Shown here piece after piece: positions 8,096 through 15,276 of a stretch of DNA of 29,888 nt. Positions within the stretch are counted from its first letter, which is position 1. The number at the start of each line of letters is the position of its first letter. The stretch is from an uncultured Oscillibacter sp. (GTDB taxonomy: Bacteria; Bacillota; Clostridia; Oscillospirales; Oscillospiraceae): the NCBI GenBank assembly GCA_900770295.1, contig CAAGJQ010000061.1, positions 1 through 29,888 on the forward strand, read 5' to 3'. The notes beneath the pieces were generated by a model that saw only the letters and a program-made list of their open reading frames with translations, searched no databases and was not told where the DNA came from. The position numbers and the translations under genes are program-made.

Positions 8096-8631
8096 CCGAG
8101 ATCACAAAAATCTCCCGCGACTTTGTGGGCTATGAATATAAGGAACTGACCGCCCCCAGCGACAAGTTTTCATTGTATCTGGACGGCTATGAGAACTTTG
8201 GCTGGTGTATTGATCTGAACGTCCCTCGCCGCCAGGAACATGGGATGATCACTGTCACGGTGAAACGAGACCGCCGTATGATCAATCGAATGGAGCTGAC
8301 CCGGCTCCAGCGCAACTTTGACGCCTGCGTCAAAGAGATTGAGGAACTGGAGCGGTCCAAGACCACCGGTCCCCTGATATTGGCTCTGTCGATTGGACTG
8401 ATTGGGACGGTGTTTCTGGCACTTTCCGTTTTTGCAGTCACGGATCAGCCGCCGCATATCGCCGCCTGCGTCCTGTTCGGAATTCCGGGTATTGCCGGAT
8501 GGGTGGCACCGGTCTTTATTTACCAGAGGCGCCTGCATCAGAAGGCCCGCCAGATCGACCCGCTGATTGAGGCAAAGCTGGAGGAGGCCTACCGCCTGTG
8601 TGAGCGGGGACATCAGCTCCTTCCGCAATAA
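8092..8631 (+). CDS. Small 2-TM protein of unknown family, paralogue 1 of 3
   Basis: This 179-residue protein starts with a short region containing FVGYEYKELT and NFGWCID, followed by a basic VKRDRRM motif. A helical ELTRLQRNFDACVKEIEELE segment (about 63-90) follows, then two TM helices (about 94-115 and 123-145), and a C-terminal helix IDPLIEAKLEEAY. The same order appears in the proteins at 13774 and 14737, so this is a family; I do not recognise a named domain. Both termini are probably cytoplasmic. The gene overlaps the histidine kinase stop by 4 nt (ATGA), which ties its function to the two-component system, perhaps as a membrane-state partner or an effector. That is inference. It is followed by a strong hairpin. 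Confidence 0.82.
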   Translation: MTEITKISRDFVGYEYKELTAPSDKFSLYLDGYENFGWCIDLNVPRRQEHGMITVTVKRDRRMINRMELTRLQRNFDACVKEIEELERSKTTGPLILALSIGLIGTVFLALSVFAVTDQPPHIAACVLFGIPGIAGWVAPVFIYQRRLHQKARQIDPLIEAKLEEAYRLCERGHQLLPQ

Positions 8632-8657
8632 CAGACGCTGATTGATGCGTTTGCGAA

Positions 8658-8692
8658 AGACGGCACAACTCTGCAAATGAGTTGTGCCGTCT
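8658..8692. terminator. Convergent hairpin, probable bidirectional terminator
   Basis: A perfect 14-bp stem, AGACGGCACAACTC against GAGTTGTGCCGTCT, with a 7-nt loop lies between two convergent genes (8631 plus end, 8708 minus end). T-runs on either side are short (CTCTTC on plus, TTTCG on minus). Its position and stem strength suggest termination, but release may be less efficient than at a classic site. Confidence 0.65.
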
Positions 8693-8707
8693 CTTCAGGA
8701 TTCTGTT

Positions 8708-10078
8708 TTACCATTTTTTCATTTCCCGCCTGACGAGCAGCAGCGATATGATACCAGCCAGACCATCTGCAACAGGACCTGCCCACAAGACACCGTCGAT
8801 CCCCCAGAAAATCGGAAAAATGACAATCAGCGGAAGCAGCAAAAACGCCCGTCTGAGAAGAGAAACAAAGACGCCTATGCCGCCTTTGCCGATGGAGGGG
8901 AAAAACTGGGCACACAGCAGCTGCAGACCCACAATAAAAACGCAGAACAGATAAATGCGGAAGTACCGGACGGCAAAGTCGAAATAGAGCTCATCTCCTC
9001 CTCCGAAAATCGCAATGATTTGCCGTGGGAAGATCTGAAAGCACAGAAAGGCAAGCATGGAAACGCAGAGGATCACACAAGCGACCTTGCTGAACGCGGC
9101 CTTGATCCGGTCGTAATTCCCGGTTCCGTAGTTATAGCCGATGATCGGCTGTATACTCTGAGCAATGCCAAGTGCAACGCCGTCAAACAGCGCGCAGACT
9201 TTTGCAATAATGCCTACGCAGGCAAGAGGGATGTCCCGTCCATACTGCGAAAGCTCTCCGTAATATCCCAGCACATTATTCAAAACGATGCTGATGACCG
9301 TGCTGGCAAACTGCATGGCGCCGGCGGCGATGCCGATTTTTACGATTCTTAAAACACTGCTTTTCTTCAGTCGATAATCACTGGCGCTCAATGGAACGCT
9401 CCTGAATTTTCTGAGATAACAGACGATCAGAATGGACGAGACGGATTGGCCGATGACAGTTGCCCAGGCCGCGCCCGCCATGCCCATATCAAAGCCGAAG
9501 ATCAGAATGGGATCAAGGACGCAGTTCAGGATAACGCCCGTCATGGTGGCGGCCATGGCATACCGTGGACTGCCATCAGCGCGGATCAGCTGGCTGGCGC
9601 CGGAACTGAGCATCGCAAGGGGTGTCCCGATTGCGATAATGCGGGTATACACCATGGCGTATTCCAGCGTCTGCCCGCGGCCCCCAAACGCCACAAGGAT
9701 CGGCCGCAGAAAAACAAGGGTGACGATTCCAACGGCGATACCGGTCAGAAGCATTAACGTGATGCTGTTTCCCACCACGGATCTTGCCTTTTCATGTTCC
9801 TTGCCGCCCAAGTACAAGCTGAACGCAGAGGCACCGCCAAACCCAAACGTGATTGCCAGCGCCGCAACCGCGACCACAATGGGAAACGCCACATTGGTCG
9901 CGGCATTTCCCAGCTCGCCAATGCTGTTGCCGACAAAAACCTGGTCGATGATGTTGTACAGGGAACCCACCAGACTGCTTGCAATGGCAGGAAGTGAGTA
10001 TTTTGCAACCAGTTTTCCGATAGATTCCGTTTCCAGGGGATTATTTTCCTGTGCAGTTTCCTTGTTTTCCAAGATCAT
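8708..10078 (-). CDS. MATE-family multidrug/toxin exporter
   Basis: This protein of about 456 residues has 12 predicted TM helices and the MATE layout: two homologous halves, the N-terminal LVAKYSLPAIASSLVGSLYN with IIDQVFVGNSIGELGNAA, and a second-half segment with GIAQSIQPIIGYNYGTGNYDRI. Members export cationic drugs or metabolites in exchange for Na+ or H+. It is transcribed with the MarR gene, whose stop overlaps its ATG (ATGA at 10075-10078), so translation is coupled. An in-frame TTG at 10096 would lengthen it by 6 residues but has no ribosome binding site. The MarR protein is the likely drug-responsive repressor of both genes. The substrate is unknown. Confidence 0.92.
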   Translation of the reverse strand: MILENKETAQENNPLETESIGKLVAKYSLPAIASSLVGSLYNIIDQVFVGNSIGELGNAATNVAFPIVVAVAALAITFGFGGASAFSLYLGGKEHEKARSVVGNSITLMLLTGIAVGIVTLVFLRPILVAFGGRGQTLEYAMVYTRIIAIGTPLAMLSSGASQLIRADGSPRYAMAATMTGVILNCVLDPILIFGFDMGMAGAAWATVIGQSVSSILIVCYLRKFRSVPLSASDYRLKKSSVLRIVKIGIAAGAMQFASTVISIVLNNVLGYYGELSQYGRDIPLACVGIIAKVCALFDGVALGIAQSIQPIIGYNYGTGNYDRIKAAFSKVACVILCVSMLAFLCFQIFPRQIIAIFGGGDELYFDFAVRYFRIYLFCVFIVGLQLLCAQFFPSIGKGGIGVFVSLLRRAFLLLPLIVIFPIFWGIDGVLWAGPVADGLAGIISLLLVRREMKKW

Positions 10079-10524
10079 TCCTCCATTCTGTGCCAAACCG
10101 TCCGATTGATGTTTTCCACCATCCGCTCCAGAGTCTGTTCAGTCAGATGAAGGTCCGATTCCGGAATCCCGGCTTGCAGCGTGTTGTAGAAATCCCTGTG
10201 GATCTCTTTGACCCGTTTTACAGCCGGGATCGCTTTTTCAGTCAGATACAGATGCTTGATACGATGGTCTTCTTCGGCGCCAATAATCTCAATATAGCCG
10301 ATTTCATCCAGCCTTCTGATGCTTTTGGTCAGCGTCGCCTTATCGACACGGATGCATTCCACCATTTCCTGCGCTGATGCACCGGGATGGTCATAAATAT
10401 ATTCCACATAAAATTGCTGTCCCCAGCCAATCTCAAATTCTGATAACCCACGGTCATAGTACATTCTCATCAATCGGTCAAAAATAGAAATGTAACGCCC
10501 CAACTCCGGAAAGCTATCATTCAT
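10075..10524 (-). CDS. MarR-family transcriptional regulator
   Basis: This 149-residue protein has the MarR winged helix: SAQEMVECIRVDKATLTKSI as the helix-turn-helix, followed by the wing with GAEEDHRIKHLYLTEKA, which contains the conserved D-R pair. The ATG at 10524 is preferred because a GGGGTGAT ribosome binding site lies about 9 nt upstream. The longer frame to 10551 would run into the predicted -10 box (10554-10559). It lies upstream of, and overlaps, the MATE exporter gene, the usual arrangement for a repressor of efflux. A palindrome at 10567-10586 that overlaps its promoter is the probable autorepression site. Confidence 0.9.
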   Translation of the reverse strand: MNDSFPELGRYISIFDRLMRMYYDRGLSEFEIGWGQQFYVEYIYDHPGASAQEMVECIRVDKATLTKSIRRLDEIGYIEIIGAEEDHRIKHLYLTEKAIPAVKRVKEIHRDFYNTLQAGIPESDLHLTEQTLERMVENINRTVWHRMEE

Positions 10525-10553
10525 GGATTGGATCACCCCGCTTTCAATCAAAC

Positions 10554-10586
10554 ACTGTACCGCAAATTAGTAGCGCACGCAACTAA
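10554..10586 (-). promoter_or_regulatory. MarR-MATE promoter with overlapping operator palindrome
   Basis: On the minus strand TTGCGT (10577-10582) and TACAGT (10554-10559) are 17 bp apart. An inverted repeat, TTAGTAGCG-CA-CGCAACTAA (10567-10586), matches at 8 of 9 arm positions and covers the -35 box and part of the spacer. This is where a MarR dimer would block RNA polymerase. Confidence 0.6.
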
Positions 10587-10675
10587 AAGAAAATGAACAT
10601 TCTGTTAATTTCACCCTGATTGCCGGCAGTGGATATATGACAAAACAGATTGAATGCAGCGCATTTTAATATTTC

Positions 10676-10719
10676 AGAAACAATTCTCAAGCATTACGAC
10701 AATAAACCTCCGCTACTCT
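10676..10719 (+). promoter_or_regulatory. Promoter B: tandem 11-bp repeats plus -10, for the AI-2E transporter gene
   Basis: Three consecutive 11-mers, AGAAACAATTC, TCAAGCATTAC and GACAATAAACC (10676-10708), are followed after 5 nt by TACTCT (10714-10719). The second unit is nearly identical to the second unit of promoter D. The geometry matches promoters A, C, D and E, so the same regulator probably acts here. Confidence 0.6.
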
Positions 10720-10793
10720 ATACACATTGTGAAGTGTGGAATTTCTGACCGCGGCAAAGGCCGGAATCCGGACGTGGAGAAAGGCGGAACAGA

Positions 10794-11921
10794 GTGAAGA
10801 CGGACAGGCAAAAACAGTTTTTAGTTCAGGCCGCGTACTATTTGCTGATCGTGGCTCTGATCTATGGCGCCCTGAAGCTTCTGGTACCCATCTTTTTGCC
10901 GTTTATTTTGGGGGCCGTTATCGTATATGCCCTCCGCAGGCCGGCTGTATGGATTTCTAAAAAATCCCATATTCCGATCAAAGCTGTTTCTTTGCTGATA
11001 CTGATCATCTTTTATCTGCTGTTTTTCAGCCTGATTTTTTTCGCCGGCGCACAGATGATCTCCGCCATCAAGGCCGGGATACCGAAACTGCCGGACTTTT
11101 ATACTGACCGGCTTCTCCCTGCTATCAACGCCGTTTCTGACTTTCTGGAGCAGACGGTTGCAAAATTTGACCCGGCCTTTGAGGCGGAAGTGGACAGTAT
11201 ATTCCAGCAAATAACCACGTCCCTGGGGCAATCCATCTCGACGATCTCCGGGACGCTGATGCGGATGGCGTCCAATGTCGCCCTCGGCCTGCCGAACACC
11301 ATGATAAAACTCTTGCTGACAGTGGTCTCCAGCTTTTTCATGATGTCGGATTATGAGCGGGTGCTGGGGTTCCTGATCCGGCATCTGCCCGCGAAATTAC
11401 AGAGGAATCTGGCCAATATCCGTTCCAAGCTCACCGGGTCGCTCTGGATCTACACACGGGCCTATACGCTGTTGCTGCTGATCACCTTTGCGGAATTGCT
11501 GGCGGGACTCCTGGTTATGAGAATTCCATACGCGCCGGTGATCGCGGCGGCCATCGCCATATTTGATTTGATGCCGATTCTGGGCGTTGGCGGAATCCTG
11601 ATCCCCTGGGCGGCCACTGCGGCGGTTTTGGAGTATTATCCCATGGCTGTCGGAGTTGCCAGCCTCTACCTTGTCATCGCCGTTGTGCGGAACACGCTGG
11701 AGCCGAGACTCGTTGGGGGACAGATTGGCCTGCATCCTCTGGCAACGCTGATCAGTCTGTTCGCAGGTGGGCAGCTGTTTGGCATCATCGGTCTGTTCGG
11801 CCTGCCGGTGGCATTGTCTGTACTCGTTCAGCTTCGCCGGGACAAGTATAAGTTCGCCCGGAATTTCATCATTACCAAAGAATCGGAGGAGCGTTCACGG
11901 GAACAGAATATTGGGTTTTAA
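10794..11921 (+). CDS. AI-2E family transporter (PerM-like permease)
   Basis: This 375-residue membrane protein has the AI-2E/PerM layout: two N-terminal TM helices with LVPIFLPFILGAVIVYALRRP, a cytoplasmic or surface helical stretch (about 95-165), then five or six TM helices. The characteristic IPYAPVIAAAIAIFDLMPILG and NTLEPRLVGGQIGLHPLATL occur near residues 243-315. Family members are linked to export of autoinducer-2 or to cation/proton exchange, but the substrate differs between members and cannot be told here. The GTG start at 10794 follows an AAAGGCGG ribosome binding site. Expression is probably driven by promoter B, which places the gene in the proposed response-regulator regulon. 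Confidence 0.85.
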   Translation: MKTDRQKQFLVQAAYYLLIVALIYGALKLLVPIFLPFILGAVIVYALRRPAVWISKKSHIPIKAVSLLILIIFYLLFFSLIFFAGAQMISAIKAGIPKLPDFYTDRLLPAINAVSDFLEQTVAKFDPAFEAEVDSIFQQITTSLGQSISTISGTLMRMASNVALGLPNTMIKLLLTVVSSFFMMSDYERVLGFLIRHLPAKLQRNLANIRSKLTGSLWIYTRAYTLLLLITFAELLAGLLVMRIPYAPVIAAAIAIFDLMPILGVGGILIPWAATAAVLEYYPMAVGVASLYLVIAVVRNTLEPRLVGGQIGLHPLATLISLFAGGQLFGIIGLFGLPVALSVLVQLRRDKYKFARNFIITKESEERSREQNIGF

Positions 11922-11971
11922 TAATTCTCAAACAAAATGTAAACAAAAGACCAACAATTTCAATGTAAAGT
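11917..11971 (+). promoter_or_regulatory. Promoter C: tandem 11-bp repeats plus -10, for the 12033 gene
   Basis: Units TCAAACAAAAT (11928-11938), GTAAACAAAAG (11939-11949) and ACCAACAATTT (11950-11960), with a weaker TTTAATAATTC upstream, are followed after 5 nt by TAAAGT (11966-11971). The first unit overlaps the stop codon of the transporter gene. Confidence 0.65.
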
Positions 11972-12032
11972 AAGCCCTGTTGACAGGGAGATCCATAAGA
12001 CCATATAACAAATACATGAGGAGAGATAGACT

Positions 12033-12404
12033 ATGAAAAAGAGCAGCTTCGTCGCGTTGATCCTTGGCACCATTGGCATCGTGTTTTTTGCACTGGGCAT
12101 GTGCATGTGTATGATCGCTGAATGGGGCATGTTCCGGCAGGGTATCGTCTGCGGTGTCATTGGCCTGGTAGTTCTGCTGATTACCCTGCTTGTCTGGCGC
12201 AAAATGGAGGGTAAGGCCCCCATTAAGATCAGCGGCAAGACGCTTGCCTCCGCAGTTGTGGGCGTACTGGGCGCTCTGCTGCTGGGTGTCGGTATGTGCA
12301 TGGTCATGGTGTTCGGCAAGATGGTCATGGGTATCGCCATCGGCCTGATCGGTATTGTGGTCCTGCTGATGCTGATTCCTCTGACCAAGGGCATCCACGA
12401 CTGA
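12033..12404 (+). CDS. Small 4-TM membrane protein with internal duplication
   Basis: This 123-residue protein is almost entirely hydrophobic, with four TM helices in two similar halves. The first half has LGTIGIVFFALGMCMCM, then GVIGLVVLLITLLV; the second has VGVLGALLLGVGMCMVMV, then GLIGIVVLLMLIPL. The paired GMCM motifs inside the membrane may bind metal or a thiol-reactive compound, but that is speculation. A short basic loop with KMEGKAPIKISGK joins the halves. I recall similar uncharacterised proteins in other gut Clostridia. Start and GAGGAGA ribosome binding site are clear. Promoter C is directly upstream and a strong terminator follows, so the gene is monocistronic. Confidence 0.8.
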   Translation: MKKSSFVALILGTIGIVFFALGMCMCMIAEWGMFRQGIVCGVIGLVVLLITLLVWRKMEGKAPIKISGKTLASAVVGVLGALLLGVGMCMVMVFGKMVMGIAIGLIGIVVLLMLIPLTKGIHD

Positions 12405-12433
12405 GCGCAAATACAACAAAATACAGACAAAAG

Positions 12434-12466
12434 CGGGGACTGTCTTACCGGACAGCCCCCGTTTTT
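12434..12466. terminator. Bidirectional rho-independent terminator
   Basis: A stem of CGGGG-A-CTGTC against GACAG-C-CCCCG (one mismatch) with a 6-nt loop is followed by TTTTT on the plus strand, and by CTTTTGT on the minus strand. It serves the 12033 gene and the convergent alcohol dehydrogenase gene. Confidence 0.88.
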
Positions 12467-12483
12467 ATGCCGGGATCGAAAAA

Positions 12484-13509
12484 TCAGCAGAGGTCCAGAC
12501 TGTAATTGATGACCACATTCAGCGCTTTATGGGGCTGCGCGGCCGTCTCAATGGCCTCTGCCAATTTTGCGTGGGGGAACTCATGGGTGATGATGGAGGC
12601 AATGTCGTACTTGCCGCCTGCCATGATGTCCATGACTGTTTTTACATCCTCCGGCATATAGCCGCCGCTGCCGATCAGGGCATGCTGGGCATAAGTCATG
12701 GCCAGAACATCAATGGGCCGCTTGCCTGCCAGAACAGCTACCACCACCAGACGGCTCTGGATCTTCCCCATTTCCTGATACAGCTCGATCAGGTTGGGAG
12801 CGCCTGCCGCGTCAATGTAAATGTCCACGTCCGCAGTCTGACCGGACAGGCTGCGGGCAGCGCCGAATACCTCCGTGGCCTTTGCTTTCAAGTCCTCTTT
12901 CCCGGAGTTGCAGGTGGCAAAACCAAACCCCGCTGCCTTCTCCAGCCGCAAATCGGACAAGTCCGCTACCAGGACCTGGCTGCAGCCGAATTCCTTCAGG
13001 GCAATGGCGGCGGCGATGCCAATGGTCCCGGCGCCGAACACGATGGCGTTTTCCCCCTGCCGCGGAAGACTCCGCCGGGCAGCCCTTGTACCGACAGTGA
13101 ACGGCTCGATCAGACAAGCCACCTTGTCCGGGATGCTGTCCGGCACCCTGTAGAGCTGCCTGCCGGGCCGCGGGTCCGGCGCCAGAATATATTCCGAAAA
13201 GCCGCCGATGGTCCCCGCCCGGCTGGTATCGCCAGTGACCAGCAGCGGATAGGGATAGACCCGGTCCCCTACCTGGAAGTCCGTCACCTTTTTGCCCACC
13301 GCAGCGACCCTGCACACGGCCTCATGGCCGAACTCACCACCCACGGTGATCTTATGGCCGGTGCCGGGGCCGTGGGTATAGACGGCTGCATCCGTTCCGC
13401 AGACGCTGGCGTATAGGTTTTGAAGCAGGACATCCTTATCCCCGCAGAACGGAGTGGGCAGCTCCCGGATGGAGACGGCCTGCTTGCCCTCGTAAATTGC
13501 AGCTTTCAT
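12484..13509 (-). CDS. Zinc-type alcohol/polyol dehydrogenase (MDR family)
   Basis: This 341-residue medium-chain dehydrogenase has the catalytic zinc ligands of the family, C37 in VCGTD, H62-E63 in GHE and E135 in LIEPF, and a Rossmann fold with GAGTIG at 159-164. It would oxidise or reduce an alcohol or polyol with NAD(P). The lobe that normally holds four cysteines for the structural zinc (about residues 88-104) has none: it reads YPYPLLVTGDTSRAGTIGG. This is unusual but known in some branches. The start at 13509 has GAGGTG upstream; longer frames to 13617 include the promoter. It is a single gene on the minus strand with its own promoter and terminator. The substrate is not evident. Confidence 0.88.
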   Translation of the reverse strand: MKAAIYEGKQAVSIRELPTPFCGDKDVLLQNLYASVCGTDAAVYTHGPGTGHKITVGGEFGHEAVCRVAAVGKKVTDFQVGDRVYPYPLLVTGDTSRAGTIGGFSEYILAPDPRPGRQLYRVPDSIPDKVACLIEPFTVGTRAARRSLPRQGENAIVFGAGTIGIAAAIALKEFGCSQVLVADLSDLRLEKAAGFGFATCNSGKEDLKAKATEVFGAARSLSGQTADVDIYIDAAGAPNLIELYQEMGKIQSRLVVVAVLAGKRPIDVLAMTYAQHALIGSGGYMPEDVKTVMDIMAGGKYDIASIITHEFPHAKLAEAIETAAQPHKALNVVINYSLDLC

Positions 13510-13543
13510 AGAGCACCTCGTTTCCGATCGGTTTTTCTCCTGT

Positions 13544-13572
13544 ATTATCCCAACATTTGGCGCGGGAATCAA
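13544..13572 (-). promoter_or_regulatory. Sigma-70-type promoter of the alcohol dehydrogenase gene
   Basis: On the minus strand TTGATT (13567-13572) and GATAAT (13544-13549) are separated by exactly 17 bp, about 35 nt upstream of the start codon. Confidence 0.65.
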
Positions 13573-13650
13573 CCGACAGCTTTTCGGCCGGTGTTTAGAT
13601 AATGATAGTTGCCCCAATCAGACGCCGCAAAAATTTTATTTTAATTTTTC

Positions 13651-13694
13651 CTAAACATTTCTCAAGCAATTTGCAAACAAATCTGCCGTAAGAT
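13651..13694 (+). promoter_or_regulatory. Promoter D: three tandem 11-bp repeats plus -10, for the 13774 gene
   Basis: CTAAACATTTC (13651-13661), TCAAGCAATTT (13662-13672) and GCAAACAAATC (13673-13683) are contiguous and are followed after 5 nt by TAAGAT (13689-13694). This is the clearest of the five sites and defines the repeat phase. Confidence 0.7.
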
Positions 13695-13773
13695 GCAGAT
13701 GTCCTGAACGATACAAGCCTGTTCTTCAAGGACCTGTATAACCATATTGCGATGCGGCAAAGGAGTCAATCAA

Positions 13774-14397
13774 ATGAGCAACAATCAGAATCCGGATAAC
13801 AAATTCGTCGGCTATGAGTATAGGACTGTCACTGTTCCCAGGGGATTGGATGGCTTGTGGGCAGACAGCCTGAACGCCTTTGGCTGGACTTTGGAGAAGA
13901 AAGCTCCCGCAATCGTAAAGCATGTCTGGGGGCCTCTGCGTGTCATGATGGCGCCTCTGGCTGTGTTTGGCGGAAAACTCCGGGAGGCGGTCACCGACCA
14001 CGACTCCGCGACCCATGCGGAGTTGACCTTTAAGCGGGACCGCCACATCGGGCATAGAGAAGAACTGAACAAGCTCCAGCTCCAGTATGAGAACTGTGCC
14101 AAGAGCATTGAGACGCTGAATGCGTCCCAAAAGACAGGAGCCGCTGCGGCGGCCTGTGGGATCGGCCTGCTCGGTACTGTGTTCATGGGCATTTCCGTGT
14201 TCAGTTATCTGTCTTCTATGACACCCGTGTTTATCATCGCGGCGGTGCCCAGGTTCCTTGGATGGCTCATTCCTTCCTTCGCCTACAAATCGCTGGCAGC
14301 CCGGAAAACGAAGCGGATTGAACCCCTGATCGAGGCTCAGTATGACAATATTTGCGAAATCTGCCGGCAGGCATCGAAAATTGTCATCACGGCCTGA
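13774..14397 (+). CDS. Small 2-TM protein of unknown family, paralogue 2 of 3
   Basis: This 207-residue protein matches the 8092 and 14737 products in order: FVGYEYRTVTV, AFGWTLE, a basic TFKRDRHI motif, a helical ELNKLQLQYENC segment, two TM helices (about 125-145 and 150-172) with GLLGTVFMGISVFSYL and RFLGWLIPSFAY, and a C-terminal RIEPLIEAQYDNI helix. It is about 28 residues longer than the others because of an insertion (about residues 45-72) with WGPLRVMMAPLAVFGGKLRE, which may form an extra membrane-associated helix. The ATG at 13774 has AAAGGAG 8 nt upstream. It is driven by promoter D. Function is unknown. Confidence 0.82.
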   Translation: MSNNQNPDNKFVGYEYRTVTVPRGLDGLWADSLNAFGWTLEKKAPAIVKHVWGPLRVMMAPLAVFGGKLREAVTDHDSATHAELTFKRDRHIGHREELNKLQLQYENCAKSIETLNASQKTGAAAAACGIGLLGTVFMGISVFSYLSSMTPVFIIAAVPRFLGWLIPSFAYKSLAARKTKRIEPLIEAQYDNICEICRQASKIVITA

Positions 14398-14609
14398 TGA
14401 ATAGGCGACTAAAAGTGAAAACTCGCAGTCTGCGACTTTTTTCGGGCGCTCTTTGCGCGGCGGGTATGGCGGGCATTCCGACCGGCTGTTCCCTGATTTC
14501 CCGGGAGACGGAAGCATCCCATGTGTCTCCCTTCCGTCAAAGGTCCCAATATCTGGGGAAATTTGTCCGCGTTCAACAAACCGCTGAAGCCGATGGAACT
14601 GCCGGTTGA
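14397..14609 (+). CDS. Possible 70-residue lipoprotein-like ORF (doubtful)
   Basis: An ATG overlapping the stop of the 13774 gene (TGATG) opens a 70-codon frame. It begins with a basic stretch and a hydrophobic segment ending GIPTGCSLISRE, which resembles a lipoprotein signal peptide with cysteine after a GC-type lipobox. The rest has no recognisable domain. There is no ribosome binding site of its own, and a weak terminator-like hairpin lies at its beginning. It may be a relic or a chance frame. Confidence 0.22.
   Translation: MNRRLKVKTRSLRLFSGALCAAGMAGIPTGCSLISRETEASHVSPFRQRSQYLGKFVRVQQTAEADGTAG
14411..14442 (+). terminator. Weak terminator-like hairpin after paralogue 2
   Basis: An inner TCGCA-GTC-TGCGA stem, extended by AAAAGT/ACTTTT with a bulge, ends in a run of six T. 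It lies 14 nt after the stop codon of the 13774 gene. The stem is short, so termination may be partial. Confidence 0.4.
14503..14538 (+). other. Two mutually exclusive inverted repeats between paralogues 2 and 3
   Basis: GGGAGAC (14503-14509) pairs with GTCTCCC (14525-14531), while GACGGAAG (14507-14514) pairs with CTTCCGTC (14531-14538). The arms overlap, so only one hairpin can form at a time. The rest of the 14398-14736 gap holds the doubtful 70-codon frame and promoter E. Confidence 0.4.
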
Positions 14610-14630
14610 CGGAATCCCCCCCTCAAAAAA

Positions 14631-14685
14631 ATTCACATTTCACAAATAAGACGGAAGCAATTCGCCAATAAAACCCCTGTAGGAT
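14631..14685 (+). promoter_or_regulatory. Promoter E: four tandem 11-bp repeats plus -10, for the 14737 gene
   Basis: ATTCACATTTC, ACAAATAAGAC, GGAAGCAATTC and GCCAATAAAAC run from 14631 to 14674 in unbroken 11-bp phase, followed after 5 nt by TAGGAT (14680-14685). Units 1 and 3 resemble units 1 and 2 of promoter D. Confidence 0.6.
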
Positions 14686-14736
14686 GCTTTTACTGGAAAA
14701 ATGCGATTCCCGCATCAGAAAGGAGCTGTTGTAACA

Positions 14737-15276
14737 GTGCGTGAAAAAAACGCGGCCGGAAATGATTTTATCGGCTACGAGTATAAGGACATCACAGTCA
14801 GGCGGGAAATGGAGCCGCTCTGCGCCGATGGTTACGCCAATTTTGGATGGACGCTGGAAGGGGTGGATATCACCTCCACTGTCCAAGGAACCAGTACCGC
14901 AAATATGAGATTCAAGAGGAACCGTAAAATTTGCAACAAGGCGGAGCTGACCCGCCTCCAGAGACAGTTTGAGGCCTGCGTGCATGAGATCCAGGCGCTG
15001 GAGCGTTCCAAAACCACCAGCGCGAGTATCACGGCGTTTACAGTGGGGCTGATTGGCACCGCGTTCCTGGCCGGCTCTGTGTTTGCCTATATCGACGGCA
15101 TGCTGGCTTTCAGCATCGTACTGGCAGTTCCCGGTTTCCTGGGATGGATGGTTCCCTACTTTGCGTATCTGAAGATACGGAAGGACAAGACAGCCAAGCT
15201 GACCCCTTTGATTGAACAGAAGTATGACGAGATTTACGCCGCCTGTGAAAAGGCCCATGAACTGCTGAATGGATGA
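14737..15276 (+). CDS. Small 2-TM protein of unknown family, paralogue 3 of 3
   Basis: This 179-residue protein has the same length and layout as the 8092 product: FIGYEYKDITV, NFGWTLE, the basic RFKRNRKI motif, ELTRLQRQFEACVHEIQALE, two TM helices with GLIGTAFLAGSVFAYI and PGFLGWMVPYFAYL, and a C-terminal LTPLIEQKYDEIYAACE helix. The GTG at 14737 is preferred: AAAGGAG (14719-14725) lies upstream, the frame's ATG at 14701 has none, and the resulting length equals that of paralogue 1. Promoter E precedes it. It is closer to paralogue 1 than to paralogue 2. Function is unknown; shared control by a two-component system suggests a role in the cell envelope. Confidence 0.8.
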   Translation: MREKNAAGNDFIGYEYKDITVRREMEPLCADGYANFGWTLEGVDITSTVQGTSTANMRFKRNRKICNKAELTRLQRQFEACVHEIQALERSKTTSASITAFTVGLIGTAFLAGSVFAYIDGMLAFSIVLAVPGFLGWMVPYFAYLKIRKDKTAKLTPLIEQKYDEIYAACEKAHELLNG

